DNA of 64,000 bases from Shouchella shacheensis (GTDB lineage: Bacteria; Bacillota; Bacilli; Bacillales; Bacillaceae_D). Below the pieces are notes generated by a model, which searched no databases, was not told the DNA's origin, and saw only the letters and a program-made list of their open reading frames with translations. The stretch covers positions 62,001 through 126,000 of the forward strand of contig NZ_LLYY01000009.1 in assembly GCF_001484965.1 (NCBI RefSeq), in the 5' to 3' direction. This document shows positions 41,269-51,957 of this stretch, piece by piece. Numbering within the stretch: the first letter of the stretch is position 1; every line of letters begins with the position of its first letter. The position numbers and the translations under genes were made by a program.

Positions 41269-42564
41269 TTATGTGGTTGAATCCGATGTGCCGTAACTAA
41301 CCTTCCGATTTGGGAGAATGCCGTGAAGAAGTAAGCCTGCCATCGTCGCCAGTGCCATCGATGGAATCTCGACATTCTCACCAAGTTCAATATACGCGCC
41401 GCCAATGCCTAGGATCAGGATCACTGAAGCGACGACCATGTTTCGTTTCTCTCCCATATCGACTCTGCTGTCAATTAGCATTCGAATACCAGCCGAAGCA
41501 ATGATGCCAAACAATAGAATCGACACACCGCCCATGACAGCCTCTGGAATGGATGAGATAAGCGCAGCGACCTTTCCAACAAAGGCGAAAACAACGGCGA
41601 GGACGGCAGCCCCACCGACGACGAATACGCTGAACACTCGTGTGATTGCCACAACCCCTACGTTTTCTCCGTATGTTGTATTGGGTGGTCCGCCAAGAAG
41701 CGAGGCAATAATGGTGGCAAGACCATCCCCCATGAGCGTTCGGTGCATTCCTGGTTTCTCAAGAAAGTTCTTCCCTGCCAGTTTGCCAAGCACCGTGAGC
41801 TGCCCAGTGTGTTCAGCGATTGTCACGAGGGCGACAGGAGCCATAATCACAATCACCGCTAAGGAAAGCGAAGGCGTGTACGTGACAAACGGAACGATTA
41901 AATCTGGCGCTGCAAACCAGGCGGCCTCTCTGACCGGTTGAAAGTCAACCAATCCTTGAAAGTAGGCAAACACATAGCCAACGACAAGTCCGAGCAAGAT
42001 CGGAATCAAGTTCAGGAAACCTTTAAAATACATCGTCGCAACCACCGCTACGAGAAGCGTTACAAGCGCTGTTAATATGTGAGGTGCGCTGTAAACAGTC
42101 TCTTCTACTCCGGGAACATACATTGCATTGCCAATCGCTGTACCCGCGAGGCTGAGTCCGATCACCATGATCACAGGGCCAATGACAATTGGAGGCAGCA
42201 CTTTAAAAATCCATTTCGTTCCCGCGGCCTTGATGATTAGTGCCACGATTCCGTACACGATCCCTGCGAAGAACGCCCCGACCATCGCTGCCTCCGTACC
42301 GCCCATCCCTTGGGCTGCGACAATCGGGCCGATAAACGCAAAGGAAGAGCCGAGATAGGCGGGCACCTGTCCTTTTGTTATCAGAATGAACGCCAGTGTC
42401 CCTAGCCCGCTTGACAACAGCGCTGTCGCCGGATTCATATCTACTAAAAACGGCACAAGCACCGTGGCCCCAAACATGGCGCATAAGTGCTGCAAACTAA
42501 ACAGGAGCCATTGATCCGCTCTCGGTATTTCCTTGATTCCAAGTCTCATTCTTCTCTCTTCCAC
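41269..42564 (-). CDS. pyrP: Uracil permease (nucleobase:cation symporter 2 family)
   Basis: This 431-residue transporter imports uracil, probably with protons. It has about 14 membrane segments, the N-terminal QHLCAMFGATVLVPFLV and the central GGPPNTTYGENVG motif diagnostic of uracil/xanthine permeases. Its place between pyrR and pyrB and between two PyrR attenuators supports uracil as substrate. Start is a GTG at 42564, 8 nt after GGAG; an ATG five codons later is possible. Confidence 0.94.
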   Translation of the reverse strand: MEERRMRLGIKEIPRADQWLLFSLQHLCAMFGATVLVPFLVDMNPATALLSSGLGTLAFILITKGQVPAYLGSSFAFIGPIVAAQGMGGTEAAMVGAFFAGIVYGIVALIIKAAGTKWIFKVLPPIVIGPVIMVIGLSLAGTAIGNAMYVPGVEETVYSAPHILTALVTLLVAVVATMYFKGFLNLIPILLGLVVGYVFAYFQGLVDFQPVREAAWFAAPDLIVPFVTYTPSLSLAVIVIMAPVALVTIAEHTGQLTVLGKLAGKNFLEKPGMHRTLMGDGLATIIASLLGGPPNTTYGENVGVVAITRVFSVFVVGGAAVLAVVFAFVGKVAALISSIPEAVMGGVSILLFGIIASAGIRMLIDSRVDMGEKRNMVVASVILILGIGGAYIELGENVEIPSMALATMAGLLLHGILPNRKVSYGTSDSTT

Positions 42565-42587
42565 TGCTTCTGCTCCTCTCTTGCCTA

Positions 42588-42606
42588 GCTACCCACCAGA
42601 GCTAGA
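42588..42606 (+). repeat. Right-end remnant of a family A repeat
   Basis: Only CTACCCACCAGAGCTAGAC remains. It again sits directly against the A-run side of a terminator, the pyrR-pyrP attenuator. Confidence 0.6.
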
Positions 42607-42609
42607 CAT

Positions 42610-42714
42610 AAAAAACGCCTCCCAGTCGTAAGAAGACAGGAGGCAGGCGTTAGCGAAGAACATACGAACGTTGTCGCATTCTCGGTAACGTCCTCTTGTC
42701 AGTCTCACGGGACT
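42610..42714 (-). promoter_or_regulatory. PyrR attenuator between pyrR and pyrP
   Basis: The PyrR site reads AGTCCCGTGAGACT (42701-42714), followed by a terminator of about 13 bp with a TTTTTT tail (42610-42650). Bound PyrR with UMP would favour the terminator. Confidence 0.88.
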
Positions 42715-42729
42715 GTATTAAAGAGGTAC

Positions 42730-43281
<552 letters not shown>

Positions 43282-43330
43282 TCATCTAGTCCAAAACAGA
43301 AGGAGGCCAGTGTTGCTTCGCTTAGACACG

Positions 43331-43420
43331 AAAAACCCCCTGTCCGACAGAGGACAGGGGGGGAGATAAGCAAAGTATTACAGTTTGCTTGATCCGATTC
43401 CTTGCTAGCCTCTCTGGACT
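43331..43420 (-). promoter_or_regulatory. PyrR attenuator in the pyr operon leader
   Basis: The PyrR site AGTCCAGAGAGGCT (43407-43420) matches the consensus exactly. A terminator with a 10-bp GC-rich stem (CCCCCTGTCC/GGACAGGGGG) and TTTTT tail lies at 43331-43361. Confidence 0.93.
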
Positions 43421-43449
43421 GTGTTTAAAGGACTGATTAAGTTGCTCTT

Positions 43450-43478
43450 AGTATCGCAAATCGCGCGTGACTTGTCAA
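43450..43478 (-). promoter_or_regulatory. SigA-type promoter of the pyr operon
   Basis: TTGACA (43473-43478), 17-bp spacer and GATACT (43450-43455) on the minus strand. The -35 box overlaps the stop codon of the rluD-type gene, so the promoter starts inside the end of that gene. Confidence 0.87.
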
Positions 43479-44389
43479 TACGAATTCCGCAAGTCCTCCA
43501 AAAGTGCTTGCATATCTTCTGGAAGCGGTGCGTGAAAGCGGAGACTTTCCTTCGTCGTCGGGTGCAGAAACCCAAGCACAGAAGCGTGAAGTGCCTGCCC
43601 AGCGATCGGCAATGTCTTTTTCGGCCCGTATTTCGGATCGCCGGCAATCGGATGGTCTATATAGTTCATATGCACACGGATTTGGTGCGTTCGCCCTGTC
43701 TCCAGCTCACAGGTCACGCGGCTGTAGCGCTCAAACGTTTCCGCCAATGTGAAGTGAGTCACTGCGTCCCGACTATTGTGGTGCGTGACCGTCATTTTCT
43801 GCCGGTCCTTCGGGTCACGTCCGATCGGTGCGTCGACCGTTCCTTTTAAGTGAGCGATCACCCCGTGCACGATGGCTTCATAATGTCGTTCCGTTGTTTT
43901 TGCCTTCAGCTGATCAGCCAGGCTGACATGAGCTGTATCATTTTTAGCAACCACGAGAAGCCCGGACGTGTCCTTATCAATCCGGTGGACAATGCCTGGA
44001 CGGATCTCCCCGTTAATCCCAGAGAGGTCGTTTTTGCAGTGATACAAAATCGCATTGACGAGCGTGCCGCTTCGGTGTCCCGGTGCGGGGTGCACGACCA
44101 TGCCTCGTGCCTTGTTAATCACAATCACGTCTTTGTCTTCGTACACCACGTCAAGAGGCAAAGGCTCTGGTTTGAGTTCCACTTCCTCCGGTTCGGGCTC
44201 ATCAAGAGCAACCACATCCCCGGTAGCGACTTTGTAATTTCGCTTCACACGTCCCTCATTCACAAGAATTACACCTTCTTCAATCCAGCGCTGCACGTTC
44301 GTTCTTGAGGCTCCTTCATGCAGGACGACCACCAGTTTATCAAGCCGTTGCATGTGCTGTTCTTCATTCACTGTCCATTCGATGGTCAT
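43475..44389 (-). CDS. RluD-type 23S rRNA pseudouridine synthase
   Basis: The 304-residue protein has an N-terminal S4 RNA-binding domain (about 15-75) and a catalytic RluA-family domain with VVHPAPGHRSGTLVNAIL and the aspartate motif HRIDKDTSGLLVVAK. It matches B. subtilis YlyB. The exact uridines modified cannot be read from the sequence. It starts one base after the lspA stop, so the two are co-transcribed. Confidence 0.93.
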   Translation of the reverse strand: MTIEWTVNEEQHMQRLDKLVVVLHEGASRTNVQRWIEEGVILVNEGRVKRNYKVATGDVVALDEPEPEEVELKPEPLPLDVVYEDKDVIVINKARGMVVHPAPGHRSGTLVNAILYHCKNDLSGINGEIRPGIVHRIDKDTSGLLVVAKNDTAHVSLADQLKAKTTERHYEAIVHGVIAHLKGTVDAPIGRDPKDRQKMTVTHHNSRDAVTHFTLAETFERYSRVTCELETGRTHQIRVHMNYIDHPIAGDPKYGPKKTLPIAGQALHASVLGFLHPTTKESLRFHAPLPEDMQALLEDLRNSY

Positions 44390-44390
44390 T

Positions 44391-44846
44391 TTACGCGTTC
44401 CCCTTTTTCTCTTTTCGCCCGTCTAAGAAAAGGCCGATAATAAATAGCCCCACGCCAATGGTTAGAGCCGTATCGGCGATGTTAAAGATCGGAAAAGTGC
44501 CGAATGTATCAATAAAATCAACGACTTCTCCATTCCGAACACGGTCAATGAAGTTGCCAATCGCTCCCCCAAGGATCAAGGCTAAGGCTGTTTGCAAGAG
44601 CCGATTTCCTTTGGCATCGGTTTGCATTAAATAGATGATCACTCCGATCACAAAAATAGTCACAATGTAAAAAAACCACATTTGTCCTTGCAGAATACCA
44701 AAGGCTGCGCCTTGATTGCGATGTGAGAATATGTAAAAGACATTTTCAATGACAGTAATGCGCTCTCCCAGCTCCATATTTTCAACGACAAGCCATTTGG
44801 TTAGCTGATCAATCGCAACAACGATAAGGGCCAGTAAGTAAAACAA
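44391..44846 (-). CDS. lspA: Lipoprotein signal peptidase
   Basis: LspA cleaves the signal peptide of lipidated prolipoproteins in the membrane. The 151-residue protein has four membrane helices and the aspartate motifs [15 protein letters not shown] and [11 protein letters not shown], plus [12 protein letters not shown] start at 44846 is supported by GGAGG 7 nt upstream; no ATG gives the expected N-terminus. It follows ileS, as in many Firmicutes. Confidence 0.95.
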   Translation of the reverse strand: MFYLLALIVVAIDQLTKWLVVENMELGERITVIENVFYIFSHRNQGAAFGILQGQMWFFYIVTIFVIGVIIYLMQTDAKGNRLLQTALALILGGAIGNFIDRVRNGEVVDFIDTFGTFPIFNIADTALTIGVGLFIIGLFLDGRKEKKGNA

Positions 44847-44961
44847 GTGTCTTCCTCCACTCTTTTAAGCAATACCGTTAGTTTAGCATAAAAAGGGTCC
44901 CTTGTCTGTTTGCTCCTCGTTAAAAAAAGGAGAAAGAAGGCCACCCGCTAACCCTTCAACC

Positions 44962-45016
44962 AAAAAAGAGCACCCCGATCGTGGTTTGTTATAGCCACGA
45001 CGAAGCGCCCCTCTTT
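44962..45016 (-). terminator. Intrinsic terminator after ileS
   Basis: On the minus strand a long bulged stem closes with CGTGG/CCACG inside and AAAGAG/CTCTTT outside, followed by a T-run. It starts 9 bp after the ileS stop. lspA therefore may need its own promoter. Confidence 0.75.
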
Positions 45017-45024
45017 CAACGTTC

Positions 45025-47799
45025 TTACAGTTCTACGCTTGCATAATGCTTGCTTACCGTTTCCACACATTCCGCACAAAGGGTTGGGTGTTCGGTGTGC
45101 TCGCCAACAGATTTCTTAACCTGCCAACAGCGTTCGCATGTTTCCCCTTCTGCTTTTTCAACGACGACCGCAAGCCCTTCAAAAACTTGGGCATTCGCAG
45201 GAGCTGTTTCTCCTTCTTTCGCTACCGTTGCTTTGGAAACGATAAAGAGTTTCTTCAAGCCATCGGTCGCTTCAAGAAGCGCTCGTTTTTCCGCATTTGG
45301 GTAAAGTGTGATCGCCGACTGTAACGACTTGCCAATGACTTTTTCATTTCGGGCTACTTCAAGTGCCTTGAGCACATCATCGCGCAAGTCCATAAAGGCA
45401 CTCCAATGCGCGCGCAATCCATCCACGTTCCCTTGCTCAAGCGCATCAGGCATGTCAGTCAACTGCACACTCTCTTCTTCAACGCCGGGGATGTTCTCCC
45501 ATACTTCATCAGCGGTATGCGGAAGCATTGGCGAAATGAGCTTCGCTAAAGCCACAACGACATCATACATCACAGTTTGAATCATGCGGCGCTCTGGATG
45601 ATCCGCGTGCTCAATATAGAGCGTGTCTTTGGCCAGATCCATGTAGAACGCGCTCAGCTCCACTGTGCAGAAATTACGCACGCCATTGTAGACACTCGAA
45701 AAATCATAGCTGTTGTATCCTTTATGGGCCTTGTCGATGAGTTCATTGAGCTTCACGAGCATAAACTTATGAACCCCTGTGATTTCTTCACGATTCACGG
45801 CATCACGGGTTGGGCTAAAGTCATGCAAGTTGCCGAGCAGAAAGCGGAAAGTGTTGCGGATCTTCCGGTACGTTTCCGCCACTTGCTTCAAAATGGCATC
45901 GGAGACGCGTGTATCTCCTTGATAATCGGAAGAAGCGACCCATAGACGGAGGATATCCCCTCCTAGCTGCTTCATGACATCGTTCGGAACGATGACGTTT
46001 CCAAGAGATTTGCTCATCTTTTTGCCCTCTCCATCCATCACAAAGCCGTGACTTAGGACGCCTTTATAAGGCGCCTCGCCGTTGATGGCAACGGATGTCG
46101 AAAGAGAAGAGTTGAACCAGCCACGGTACTGATCACTCCCTTCGAAATAGAGATCGGCGGGGAACGAGAGATCATCTCTCTCTTTAAGCACCGCCTGATG
46201 CGAAGAACCGGAGTCAAACCAAACATCCATGATGTCCGTTTCCTTTGTAAAGCGCCCATTCGGACTATGCTCGGAGGTAAAGCCTTCCGGAAGAAGATCC
46301 TTCGCTTCCCGCTCGAACCATACATTCGAACCGTGTTCACGAAACAGATCGGAGACATGCTGAATCGTTTCTTCGGTAATGATCTCTTGCCCGTCTTCTC
46401 CGTAAAACACCGGGATCGGTACTCCCCAGACTCGTTGACGAGAAATGCACCAGTCGCCGCGATCACGCACCATATTGTGAATTCGCGTCTCCCCCCAGGC
46501 CGGAATCCACTCCGTCTCGCCGACAGCCTTGAGCAAGTCGTCGCGAAAATCAGCGATCGAAGCAAACCACTGGGAAGTTGCTCGGAAGATTACCGGCTTT
46601 TTCGTTCGCCAGTCATGCGGGTAAGAGTGAGTGATAAACGATAGCTTCAAGAGCGAGCCCGCTGCTTCAAGCTTCTCACTGACGGTCTTATTGATGTTGT
46701 CGTAGAACTCGCCCTCAAACCCTGGCGCTTCCTCGGTCATCACCCCTTTGTCATCCACTGGACAAAGAACGTCAAGTCCGTATTTCTTAGCGACGAGAAA
46801 ATCGTCTTCCCCGTGTCCTGGAGCGGTGTGAACACACCCTGTCCCCGCATCCAGCGTCACATGCTCGCCAGTAATGACAAGGGAGTTACGATCGTAAAAA
46901 GGGTGCCGGCAAACAATGTTTTCGAGTTCAGAACCTTTTACCGTTTTGGTGAGCTTTGCCTCGCTCCACTCAAGCTCTGATTTCAACGTCTCCAACAAGC
47001 CACTTGCCACAACGAATGATCTCCCACCCACGGCTACAACGTTATAGTCAAGCTCTGGATGAACGGCAATTGCTAAATTAGCCGGGATCGTCCATGGGGT
47101 TGTTGTCCAGATCACCAACTCATCACTGTTGGAAAGAACCCCTTTGCCGTCCACCACCTTGAACGCTGCATAAATGGAGCCAGAGCGCTTATCATGGTAT
47201 TCAATTTCCGCTTCAGCCAGCGCGGACTCCGATGATGGAGACCAGTAGACGGGCTTTTTGCCTTTGTAAATATACCCTTTCTTCGCCATTTCGCCGAAAA
47301 CTTTGATTTGTTCGGCTTCGTAACTCTTATTGAGCGTAATGTACGGATTCCACCAATCCCCGCGAACGCCAAGTCGCATGAATTGCTGTCGCTGAGAATT
47401 GATTTGCTCACGCGCGTATTTTTCACACAGCTCACGAAACTCCGCCACCGTCATTTTTTTGCGATTGACTTTTTTCTTTTTCGACAGTGCGGTTTCAATC
47501 GGCAGGCCGTGGGTATCCCAGCCAGGCACGTACGGGGCGTGGTAGCCGCTCATTGATTTATAGCGCACGATAAAGTCCTTGATGATTTTATTGAGCGCAT
47601 GCCCCATGTGAATGTCTCCGTTAGCGTACGGAGGACCATCATGCAAGATAAAAAATGGTCGGCCTTTCGTCCGCTCCTGAACTTTGGCATACACGTTCAT
47701 TTCTTCCCATTTTTCTTGACGCTTTGGCTCATTGTTCGGCAAGTTTCCGCGCATCGGAAACGCCGTCTTGGGCATGAGCAGGGTCTTTTTGTATTCCAT
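45025..47799 (-). CDS. ileS: Isoleucyl-tRNA synthetase
   Basis: IleS charges tRNA-Ile. The 924-residue class I enzyme has the HIGH-type motif [15 protein letters not shown] near residue 60, a CP1 editing domain (about 190-390), the KMSKS motif in [10 protein letters not shown] and a zinc cluster at the C-terminus (CERCWQVKK and LCAECVE). The ATG 47799 follows GAAGGAG by 8 nt. A longer frame running up to 47922 would run into the T-box and is rejected. Expression is controlled by the upstream T-box. Confidence 0.97.
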   Translation of the reverse strand: MEYKKTLLMPKTAFPMRGNLPNNEPKRQEKWEEMNVYAKVQERTKGRPFFILHDGPPYANGDIHMGHALNKIIKDFIVRYKSMSGYHAPYVPGWDTHGLPIETALSKKKKVNRKKMTVAEFRELCEKYAREQINSQRQQFMRLGVRGDWWNPYITLNKSYEAEQIKVFGEMAKKGYIYKGKKPVYWSPSSESALAEAEIEYHDKRSGSIYAAFKVVDGKGVLSNSDELVIWTTTPWTIPANLAIAVHPELDYNVVAVGGRSFVVASGLLETLKSELEWSEAKLTKTVKGSELENIVCRHPFYDRNSLVITGEHVTLDAGTGCVHTAPGHGEDDFLVAKKYGLDVLCPVDDKGVMTEEAPGFEGEFYDNINKTVSEKLEAAGSLLKLSFITHSYPHDWRTKKPVIFRATSQWFASIADFRDDLLKAVGETEWIPAWGETRIHNMVRDRGDWCISRQRVWGVPIPVFYGEDGQEIITEETIQHVSDLFREHGSNVWFEREAKDLLPEGFTSEHSPNGRFTKETDIMDVWFDSGSSHQAVLKERDDLSFPADLYFEGSDQYRGWFNSSLSTSVAINGEAPYKGVLSHGFVMDGEGKKMSKSLGNVIVPNDVMKQLGGDILRLWVASSDYQGDTRVSDAILKQVAETYRKIRNTFRFLLGNLHDFSPTRDAVNREEITGVHKFMLVKLNELIDKAHKGYNSYDFSSVYNGVRNFCTVELSAFYMDLAKDTLYIEHADHPERRMIQTVMYDVVVALAKLISPMLPHTADEVWENIPGVEEESVQLTDMPDALEQGNVDGLRAHWSAFMDLRDDVLKALEVARNEKVIGKSLQSAITLYPNAEKRALLEATDGLKKLFIVSKATVAKEGETAPANAQVFEGLAVVVEKAEGETCERCWQVKKSVGEHTEHPTLCAECVETVSKHYASVEL

Positions 47800-47850
47800 T
47801 TCCTTCACTCCTTCAAGTTTAATGATTGAAAAAAAAACGGTAAAAACGAC

Positions 47851-48090
47851 AAAAAACCTCCTCATCCCTAAAAAGGGACGAGAAGGTTTTCCCGTGGTAC
47901 CACCCTTATGAAAGAGAAGCACTCTTCCACTCTGGCATTCATAACGCGAATGAGACGCTGCCCTCTACTCGCCGGTTCGGCTTTCGCAGGCTAAACTAGA
48001 GGGTGATCTTCACATCCAAAATGCATGCCAGGCTTTCACCGTCCCTGGCTCGCTTGCTGCACGAATTTGGTCGCTACTGTCCCTCGTCAA
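47851..48090 (-). promoter_or_regulatory. Isoleucine T-box riboswitch
   Basis: On the minus strand the leader shows the AGTAG bulge element near its 5' end (about 48074-48078), a specifier codon ATC (48005-48007) after GAAG, the near-invariant T-box GGGTGGTACCACGGG (47891-47905) and a terminator with arms AACCTTCTCGTCCC and GGGATGAGGAGGTT plus T-run. The competing antiterminator would form when uncharged tRNA-Ile binds. Confidence 0.95.
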
Positions 48091-48114
48091 CGTTGTCGTA
48101 GGATTTATTTGCTT

Positions 48115-48143
48115 ATTATATGGCACGCCTAGCGAGATTGCAA
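48115..48143 (-). promoter_or_regulatory. SigA-type promoter of ileS
   Basis: TTGCAA (48138-48143), 17-bp spacer and a perfect TATAAT (48115-48120) on the minus strand, about 25 bp before the T-box start and just after the divIVA stop codon. Confidence 0.87.
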
Positions 48144-48147
48144 CTGC

Positions 48148-48657
48148 TTATGACTGCCCCTGTTCGCTGAAGAGTGCTTGTTCATCCACTTCGCCCTCTT
48201 CGGCTAGCTCTTCCCAATCATCGGTTTGCAGCATTTCCATTTGCGCCTCAATCAGCATCTTGAAGCGCATTTTATAAACGGACGCCTGTTTCTTCAACTC
48301 TTCCATTTCCATCATTACTTTTCGAGACTTGGAAAGCGCTTCGTTAACGATGCGGTTTGCGTTTTTCTCCGCTTCTTTGACAATTAGCTGTGATTCTTTT
48401 TGCGCATTGCGGCGGACCTCGTCCGCAGATTCCTGAGCCACAAGAATCGACTTGTTCAGCGTCTCTTCAATATTGGTGAAGTGCTCAAGCTTTTCATCCA
48501 AGGCACTCACTTGTTCAAACAAGTCTTTCTTCTCCCGCAACACGGCTTCATAATCTTTGATGACTTGATCTAGGAATTCGTTCACTTCGTCTTCATCGTA
48601 TCCTCGAAATGAACGAGTGAATTCTTTATTGTGAATATCTAAGGGCGTTAAAGGCAA
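48148..48657 (-). CDS. divIVA: Cell division initiation protein DivIVA
   Basis: DivIVA binds curved membrane at poles and septa and positions the Min system, and anchors the chromosome during sporulation. The 169-residue protein has the lipid-binding N-terminus PLTPLDIHNKEFTRSFRGYD and a long coiled coil to about residue 150 with an acidic tail. I choose a TTG at 48657, which gives the conserved start MPLTP and stands 6-7 nt after GGAGGTG; a frame extending to 48705 reads through that ribosome site. Confidence 0.95.
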   Translation of the reverse strand: MPLTPLDIHNKEFTRSFRGYDEDEVNEFLDQVIKDYEAVLREKKDLFEQVSALDEKLEHFTNIEETLNKSILVAQESADEVRRNAQKESQLIVKEAEKNANRIVNEALSKSRKVMMEMEELKKQASVYKMRFKMLIEAQMEMLQTDDWEELAEEGEVDEQALFSEQGQS

Positions 48658-48770
48658 CGCAGCCACCTCCATGTACATACTCAATAAGTATTTCGACATA
48701 TACATTCACGTTCCTGCTTAAAATTTTATGTATCGCCAAATTTCGCAGTACGTAGACACGTCTGCCCGGC

Positions 48771-49547
48771 CTACCCTTGCTTTTTGCCGAGCACTACGCG
48801 GTATTTGTCTTTTTTTGTTCTTCCTTCGATCGCGAGCAGCTTGCTGCGGCCAATTCCTCGAACGGAAAGATAGTCCCCTTCGTCCAGTTTAAAAGAGGGG
48901 TCTTCGATTTGTTTCCAGTTGACTTTGACGAGACCTTTGCCAATCGCATCGCTTGCCTTCGTACGCGAAAGACCCGAAACCGCTGCGACGACCGTGTCGA
49001 GCCGCATAGAGGAGATCGTTGTAGAGCGTTCAGCCCACGTTTCTTCCGGAATCGCGAACTCTCCTTCATCAGCGCTTTGGAGTTCGATTTTCGCCTTTCC
49101 TACTTGGGTGAAGGTCGCTAGCAAGTAGCTTTCCATTTCTTTGGCACAGGCAAACAAGAACGCGTCTTCTTTCACGATAATGTCGCCAAACTTCTCACGC
49201 TTCATCCCACTGTTCATCAGCGCGCCTAACACGTCTCGATGATCAAGCGTTAGAAACTTGCTTGAGAACGTCGCTTTTAACACGCTGATTGGCCAATCCA
49301 CCACCTCGTATTGCAAGTAAGCGGGACGAATCGATGAGCGCTTTCGTTCGCTCCCTCGCGAGCCGCCATCAAAGGCGAGAACCACCTCTTCGCTATGACC
49401 AATGACCGAACGCAGAATGTCCTGCTGACGAGGATCAAGAAAATCAGTCATTCGCTCTTGATGGTACGTGCCCGCTTCTTCGCGCCAGGCGAAGACCTGG
49501 TCAATAAATGGTTTCTCCTCTGCGCGAAAATGTTCATAAATCGACAT
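48771..49547 (-). CDS. S4-domain RNA-binding protein YlmH (RqcP family)
   Basis: YlmH, also called RqcP2 in recent work, is an S4-domain protein tied to ribosome quality control and located in the division gene cluster. The 258-residue protein has a central region with LTLDHRDVLGALMNSGMKREKFGDI and a C-terminal S4 domain (about 185-245) with SSMRLDTVVAAVSGLSR. Its start shares a base with the ylmG stop (TGATG). rqcH is in the same window but 20 kb away. Confidence 0.92.
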   Translation of the reverse strand: MSIYEHFRAEEKPFIDQVFAWREEAGTYHQERMTDFLDPRQQDILRSVIGHSEEVVLAFDGGSRGSERKRSSIRPAYLQYEVVDWPISVLKATFSSKFLTLDHRDVLGALMNSGMKREKFGDIIVKEDAFLFACAKEMESYLLATFTQVGKAKIELQSADEGEFAIPEETWAERSTTISSMRLDTVVAAVSGLSRTKASDAIGKGLVKVNWKQIEDPSFKLDEGDYLSVRGIGRSKLLAIEGRTKKDKYRVVLGKKQG

Positions 49548-49849
49548 CAGAATAGGGAAAGAACCATGTCATGCAAAGCAGGTACCCCCGCAGAAGCAGC
49601 GAAACTAAGAAGAATGATGCCGACTAGCGCAGACAAATCAAGCATACCGATAGGGGGAATAAACTCCCTAAAGATTTCAAGATAAGGTTCGCAAATTTTT
49701 CCTAGCATTTGACCAAATTGCGATTCCCTCGCATTTGGTAACCATGACATAAAAATATAGATAATCAGCAAAAACCAATAGGCTCGCATGGCCGTTGCCA
49801 ATAGGCTAAATATCGCCGTAATTGTGCTTTCCACTTCCCTCTTCACCAT
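49547..49849 (-). CDS. YggT family membrane protein YlmG
   Basis: The 100-residue protein has two membrane helices (about 15-35 and 72-92) around the conserved YIFMSWLPNARES, ICEPYLEIFREFIPP segment. YggT proteins are found in division or sepF neighbourhoods; precise role is unknown. The start chosen, ATG 49849, has GAGG 7 nt upstream; a GTG six codons later is less well placed. Confidence 0.9.
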   Translation of the reverse strand: MVKREVESTITAIFSLLATAMRAYWFLLIIYIFMSWLPNARESQFGQMLGKICEPYLEIFREFIPPIGMLDLSALVGIILLSFAASAGVPALHDMVLSLF

Positions 49850-49866
49850 CCTCTTGCCTCGTCGAA

Positions 49867-50340
49867 CTACATACGCTCGTAGTTTGACTCATTTTGAAGT
49901 AAGTCCGAAATCGAACCTGTGATTTCTACATTGTCGGGCGTACACAGAAAAATGCTTGGCCCAAGCTTTTGAATGTCCCCGCCAATCGCATAAACCGTAC
50001 CACTAAGAAAATCAACGATGCGCAGTGCCTGTTCTTTGGCGATTCGTTGCAAATTAATCACAACAGCCTTGCGTTTTTTTAAATGATCGGCGATTTCCTG
50101 CGCTTCCTCGTACGTGCGCGGTTCAAGCAATATCATTTTCGCTGATTTTTGCACACTTTGCAAGCTGAGCACGTTTTTTGAAGACTCGTTCGTCCCTTCA
50201 CCCCGCTCCTCAATTCGATTAAAGGAACGAGTTTGTCGCATGCCCTTCTCCTCTTCCTCTGGGTAGTCTACATATTCGTGCGTCTCTTCAACATCATCAT
50301 CTAGGGTAAAATAGCGCTTAAACTTCGATTTCATACTCAT
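49867..50340 (-). CDS. sepF: Cell division protein SepF
   Basis: SepF anchors FtsZ to the membrane and bundles FtsZ filaments during septum formation. The 157-residue protein has an N-terminal amphipathic helix ([13 protein letters not shown]), a long acidic linker (about 13-60) and a C-terminal domain with [20 protein letters not shown] and [20 protein letters not shown] lies 7 nt before the ATG. It is in the usual ylmE-sepF-ylmG order. Confidence 0.96.
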   Translation of the reverse strand: MSMKSKFKRYFTLDDDVEETHEYVDYPEEEEKGMRQTRSFNRIEERGEGTNESSKNVLSLQSVQKSAKMILLEPRTYEEAQEIADHLKKRKAVVINLQRIAKEQALRIVDFLSGTVYAIGGDIQKLGPSIFLCTPDNVEITGSISDLLQNESNYERM

Positions 50341-50361
50341 CGTACTTCCTCCTTCTTACGG

Positions 50362-51042
50362 TTATTCACCTCCGACAAGAGCGGAACCAACGCGGATAAA
50401 TGTGGCGCCTTCCTCTAAAGCGATGCGATAATCATTGGACATGCCCATAGAAAGTTCGGTACAAGGGGCGTGCTCAAGCTGCTGAGCAGCGATTTCATCG
50501 CGCAGTTCGCGAAGCTTTCGAAAGCTCGGCCTTGTTTCTTCGGGATCGTTGACAAAAGGAGCCATCGTCATCAGTCCAATAACACGAACGGCTGGATACG
50601 AGCGTACCTCCTTGATAAACGCCTGAACGTCTCGAGGAGCTAGTCCACTTTTGCTTTCTTCACCAGAGACATTCACTTGAACAAAACAATTCATCGTCTC
50701 TCCTTCTGGCATTCGCTTATGAAGCTCTTTTGCCAGGCTCATTCGATCAAGGGAATGCAGATAGTGAAAGCGCCCCACCACACCCTTTACCTTTCTTGAT
50801 TGCAGCGAACCGATAAAGTGCCAGCTTCCCCGGTCACCGAGCGCCTCCATCTTTTCGACGGCGCTATCGACACGGTTTTCCCCAATATGATCGACACCGC
50901 AATCAAGCGCTTCTCTTGCGGTTTCAATGCTGACATATTTAGTAACAGCCACCAAATGAACACGGTCTGGGTCACGGCCTACCTTTTTACAGCTAGCCAC
51001 GATGTCGGCTTTTATCGTTGCGAACTTTTCTTCTATCGTCAT
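50362..51042 (-). CDS. PLP homeostasis protein YlmE (YggS family)
   Basis: The 226-residue protein belongs to the YggS/PROSC family, which binds pyridoxal phosphate through a Lys in VAVTKYVS (about 31-38) and helps balance vitamin B6. Other family segments are GENRV, WHFIGSLQSRKV, VNVSGEESKSG and LSMGMSNDY. It overlaps pgeF by 4 bp (ATGA) and precedes sepF by 21 bp. Confidence 0.94.
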   Translation of the reverse strand: MTIEEKFATIKADIVASCKKVGRDPDRVHLVAVTKYVSIETAREALDCGVDHIGENRVDSAVEKMEALGDRGSWHFIGSLQSRKVKGVVGRFHYLHSLDRMSLAKELHKRMPEGETMNCFVQVNVSGEESKSGLAPRDVQAFIKEVRSYPAVRVIGLMTMAPFVNDPEETRPSFRKLRELRDEIAAQQLEHAPCTELSMGMSNDYRIALEEGATFIRVGSALVGGE

Positions 51043-51878
51043 GTATCCAGCTCACCTTTCGACCTAAGCGCAATCACGCTCATCATTCGGCCCGAACGCC
51101 CCTGATCTCCTCGATGTGAGAAAAACTGATGTTCTTTAAACGTACAATATGAAGACATATAGATATGATCTTCTTTGACACCTGCCCGAATGAGCAGCTG
51201 CTTGTTTAAGAGGGACAAATTAAGAGAATAATGCCCAGGGCGTGTTTCTTCGAAGGGCATCGTGTCAGCTTCCGGACATACCTTTCGCACTTCTTGCATC
51301 ACACGCTCGTCCACCTCATAGTGATCAGCGGAGATGCAAGGACCAACTAAGACAAACACGTTTTCAGTTGGAATGTCATGCTCCTTTTTCCACGTGTGAA
51401 CCATGGTTGGTCCAATTTTCGCTACCGTGCCTTTCCATCCAGCATGCGCCAAGCCGATGAAGCCGTGTGTGGGGGCATAGAAAGAAAGAGGCGTACAGTC
51501 CGCATAGAGACTTGTGAGAACGAGACCCTCGTCGCTTGTGTAAAGCCCGTCTGTTCCTAAAAGGGCCGTGTCAAGGGAGGTGGCTCCTCTGCCTGCATCC
51601 TCCCTTGTCACATACACGATCCGTGCTCCATGTACTTGCTCACTCCCAATCCAACGGTCCAGCGGTAATCCGATATCTTCTGCGACACGCGTGCGATTTT
51701 CAACGACGCTACATGGGTCATCTCCCACATGAAAACCGAGATTCAGCGAATGAAAAGGCCCTTTGCTCACTCCGCCATTTCGTGTCGTAAACCCTGCTAG
51801 AAGATGAGGAGAAAGGGAGGAAAAAGTCGTTGCCTGTAAAAAGCGATCCGTCGCGTGCCTATATTCATTTGAGCCCAT
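51039..51878 (-). CDS. pgeF: Purine nucleoside phosphorylase / laccase-domain protein YlmD (PgeF family)
   Basis: The 279-residue protein is of the DUF152/YfiH/LACC1 family; members act as purine nucleoside phosphorylases/adenosine deaminases, and in E. coli edit cell wall precursors. Metal and active-site motifs are FTTRNGGVS, EQVHGARIVYVT, ADCTPLSFYAP, GLAHAGWKGTV and VGPCISADHYEV. I use the ATG at 51878 after GAGAGGAG; an upstream TTG lies in the ribosome site. Confidence 0.9.
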   Translation of the reverse strand: MGSNEYRHATDRFLQATTFSSLSPHLLAGFTTRNGGVSKGPFHSLNLGFHVGDDPCSVVENRTRVAEDIGLPLDRWIGSEQVHGARIVYVTREDAGRGATSLDTALLGTDGLYTSDEGLVLTSLYADCTPLSFYAPTHGFIGLAHAGWKGTVAKIGPTMVHTWKKEHDIPTENVFVLVGPCISADHYEVDERVMQEVRKVCPEADTMPFEETRPGHYSLNLSLLNKQLLIRAGVKEDHIYMSSYCTFKEHQFFSHRGDQGRSGRMMSVIALRSKGELDT

Positions 51879-51957
51879 CAAACGTCTCCTCTCCAAGGCA
51901 TACTCTTATGTTTCATTCTACCACAACTCCCGTGTGGCAAGAAACGATTCTTTCTCC

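Noticed and set aside
47800-47922. N-terminal extension of IleS by 41 residues
   Set aside because: It would translate the T-box terminator; the ATG at 47799 has a good ribosome site and matches the family.
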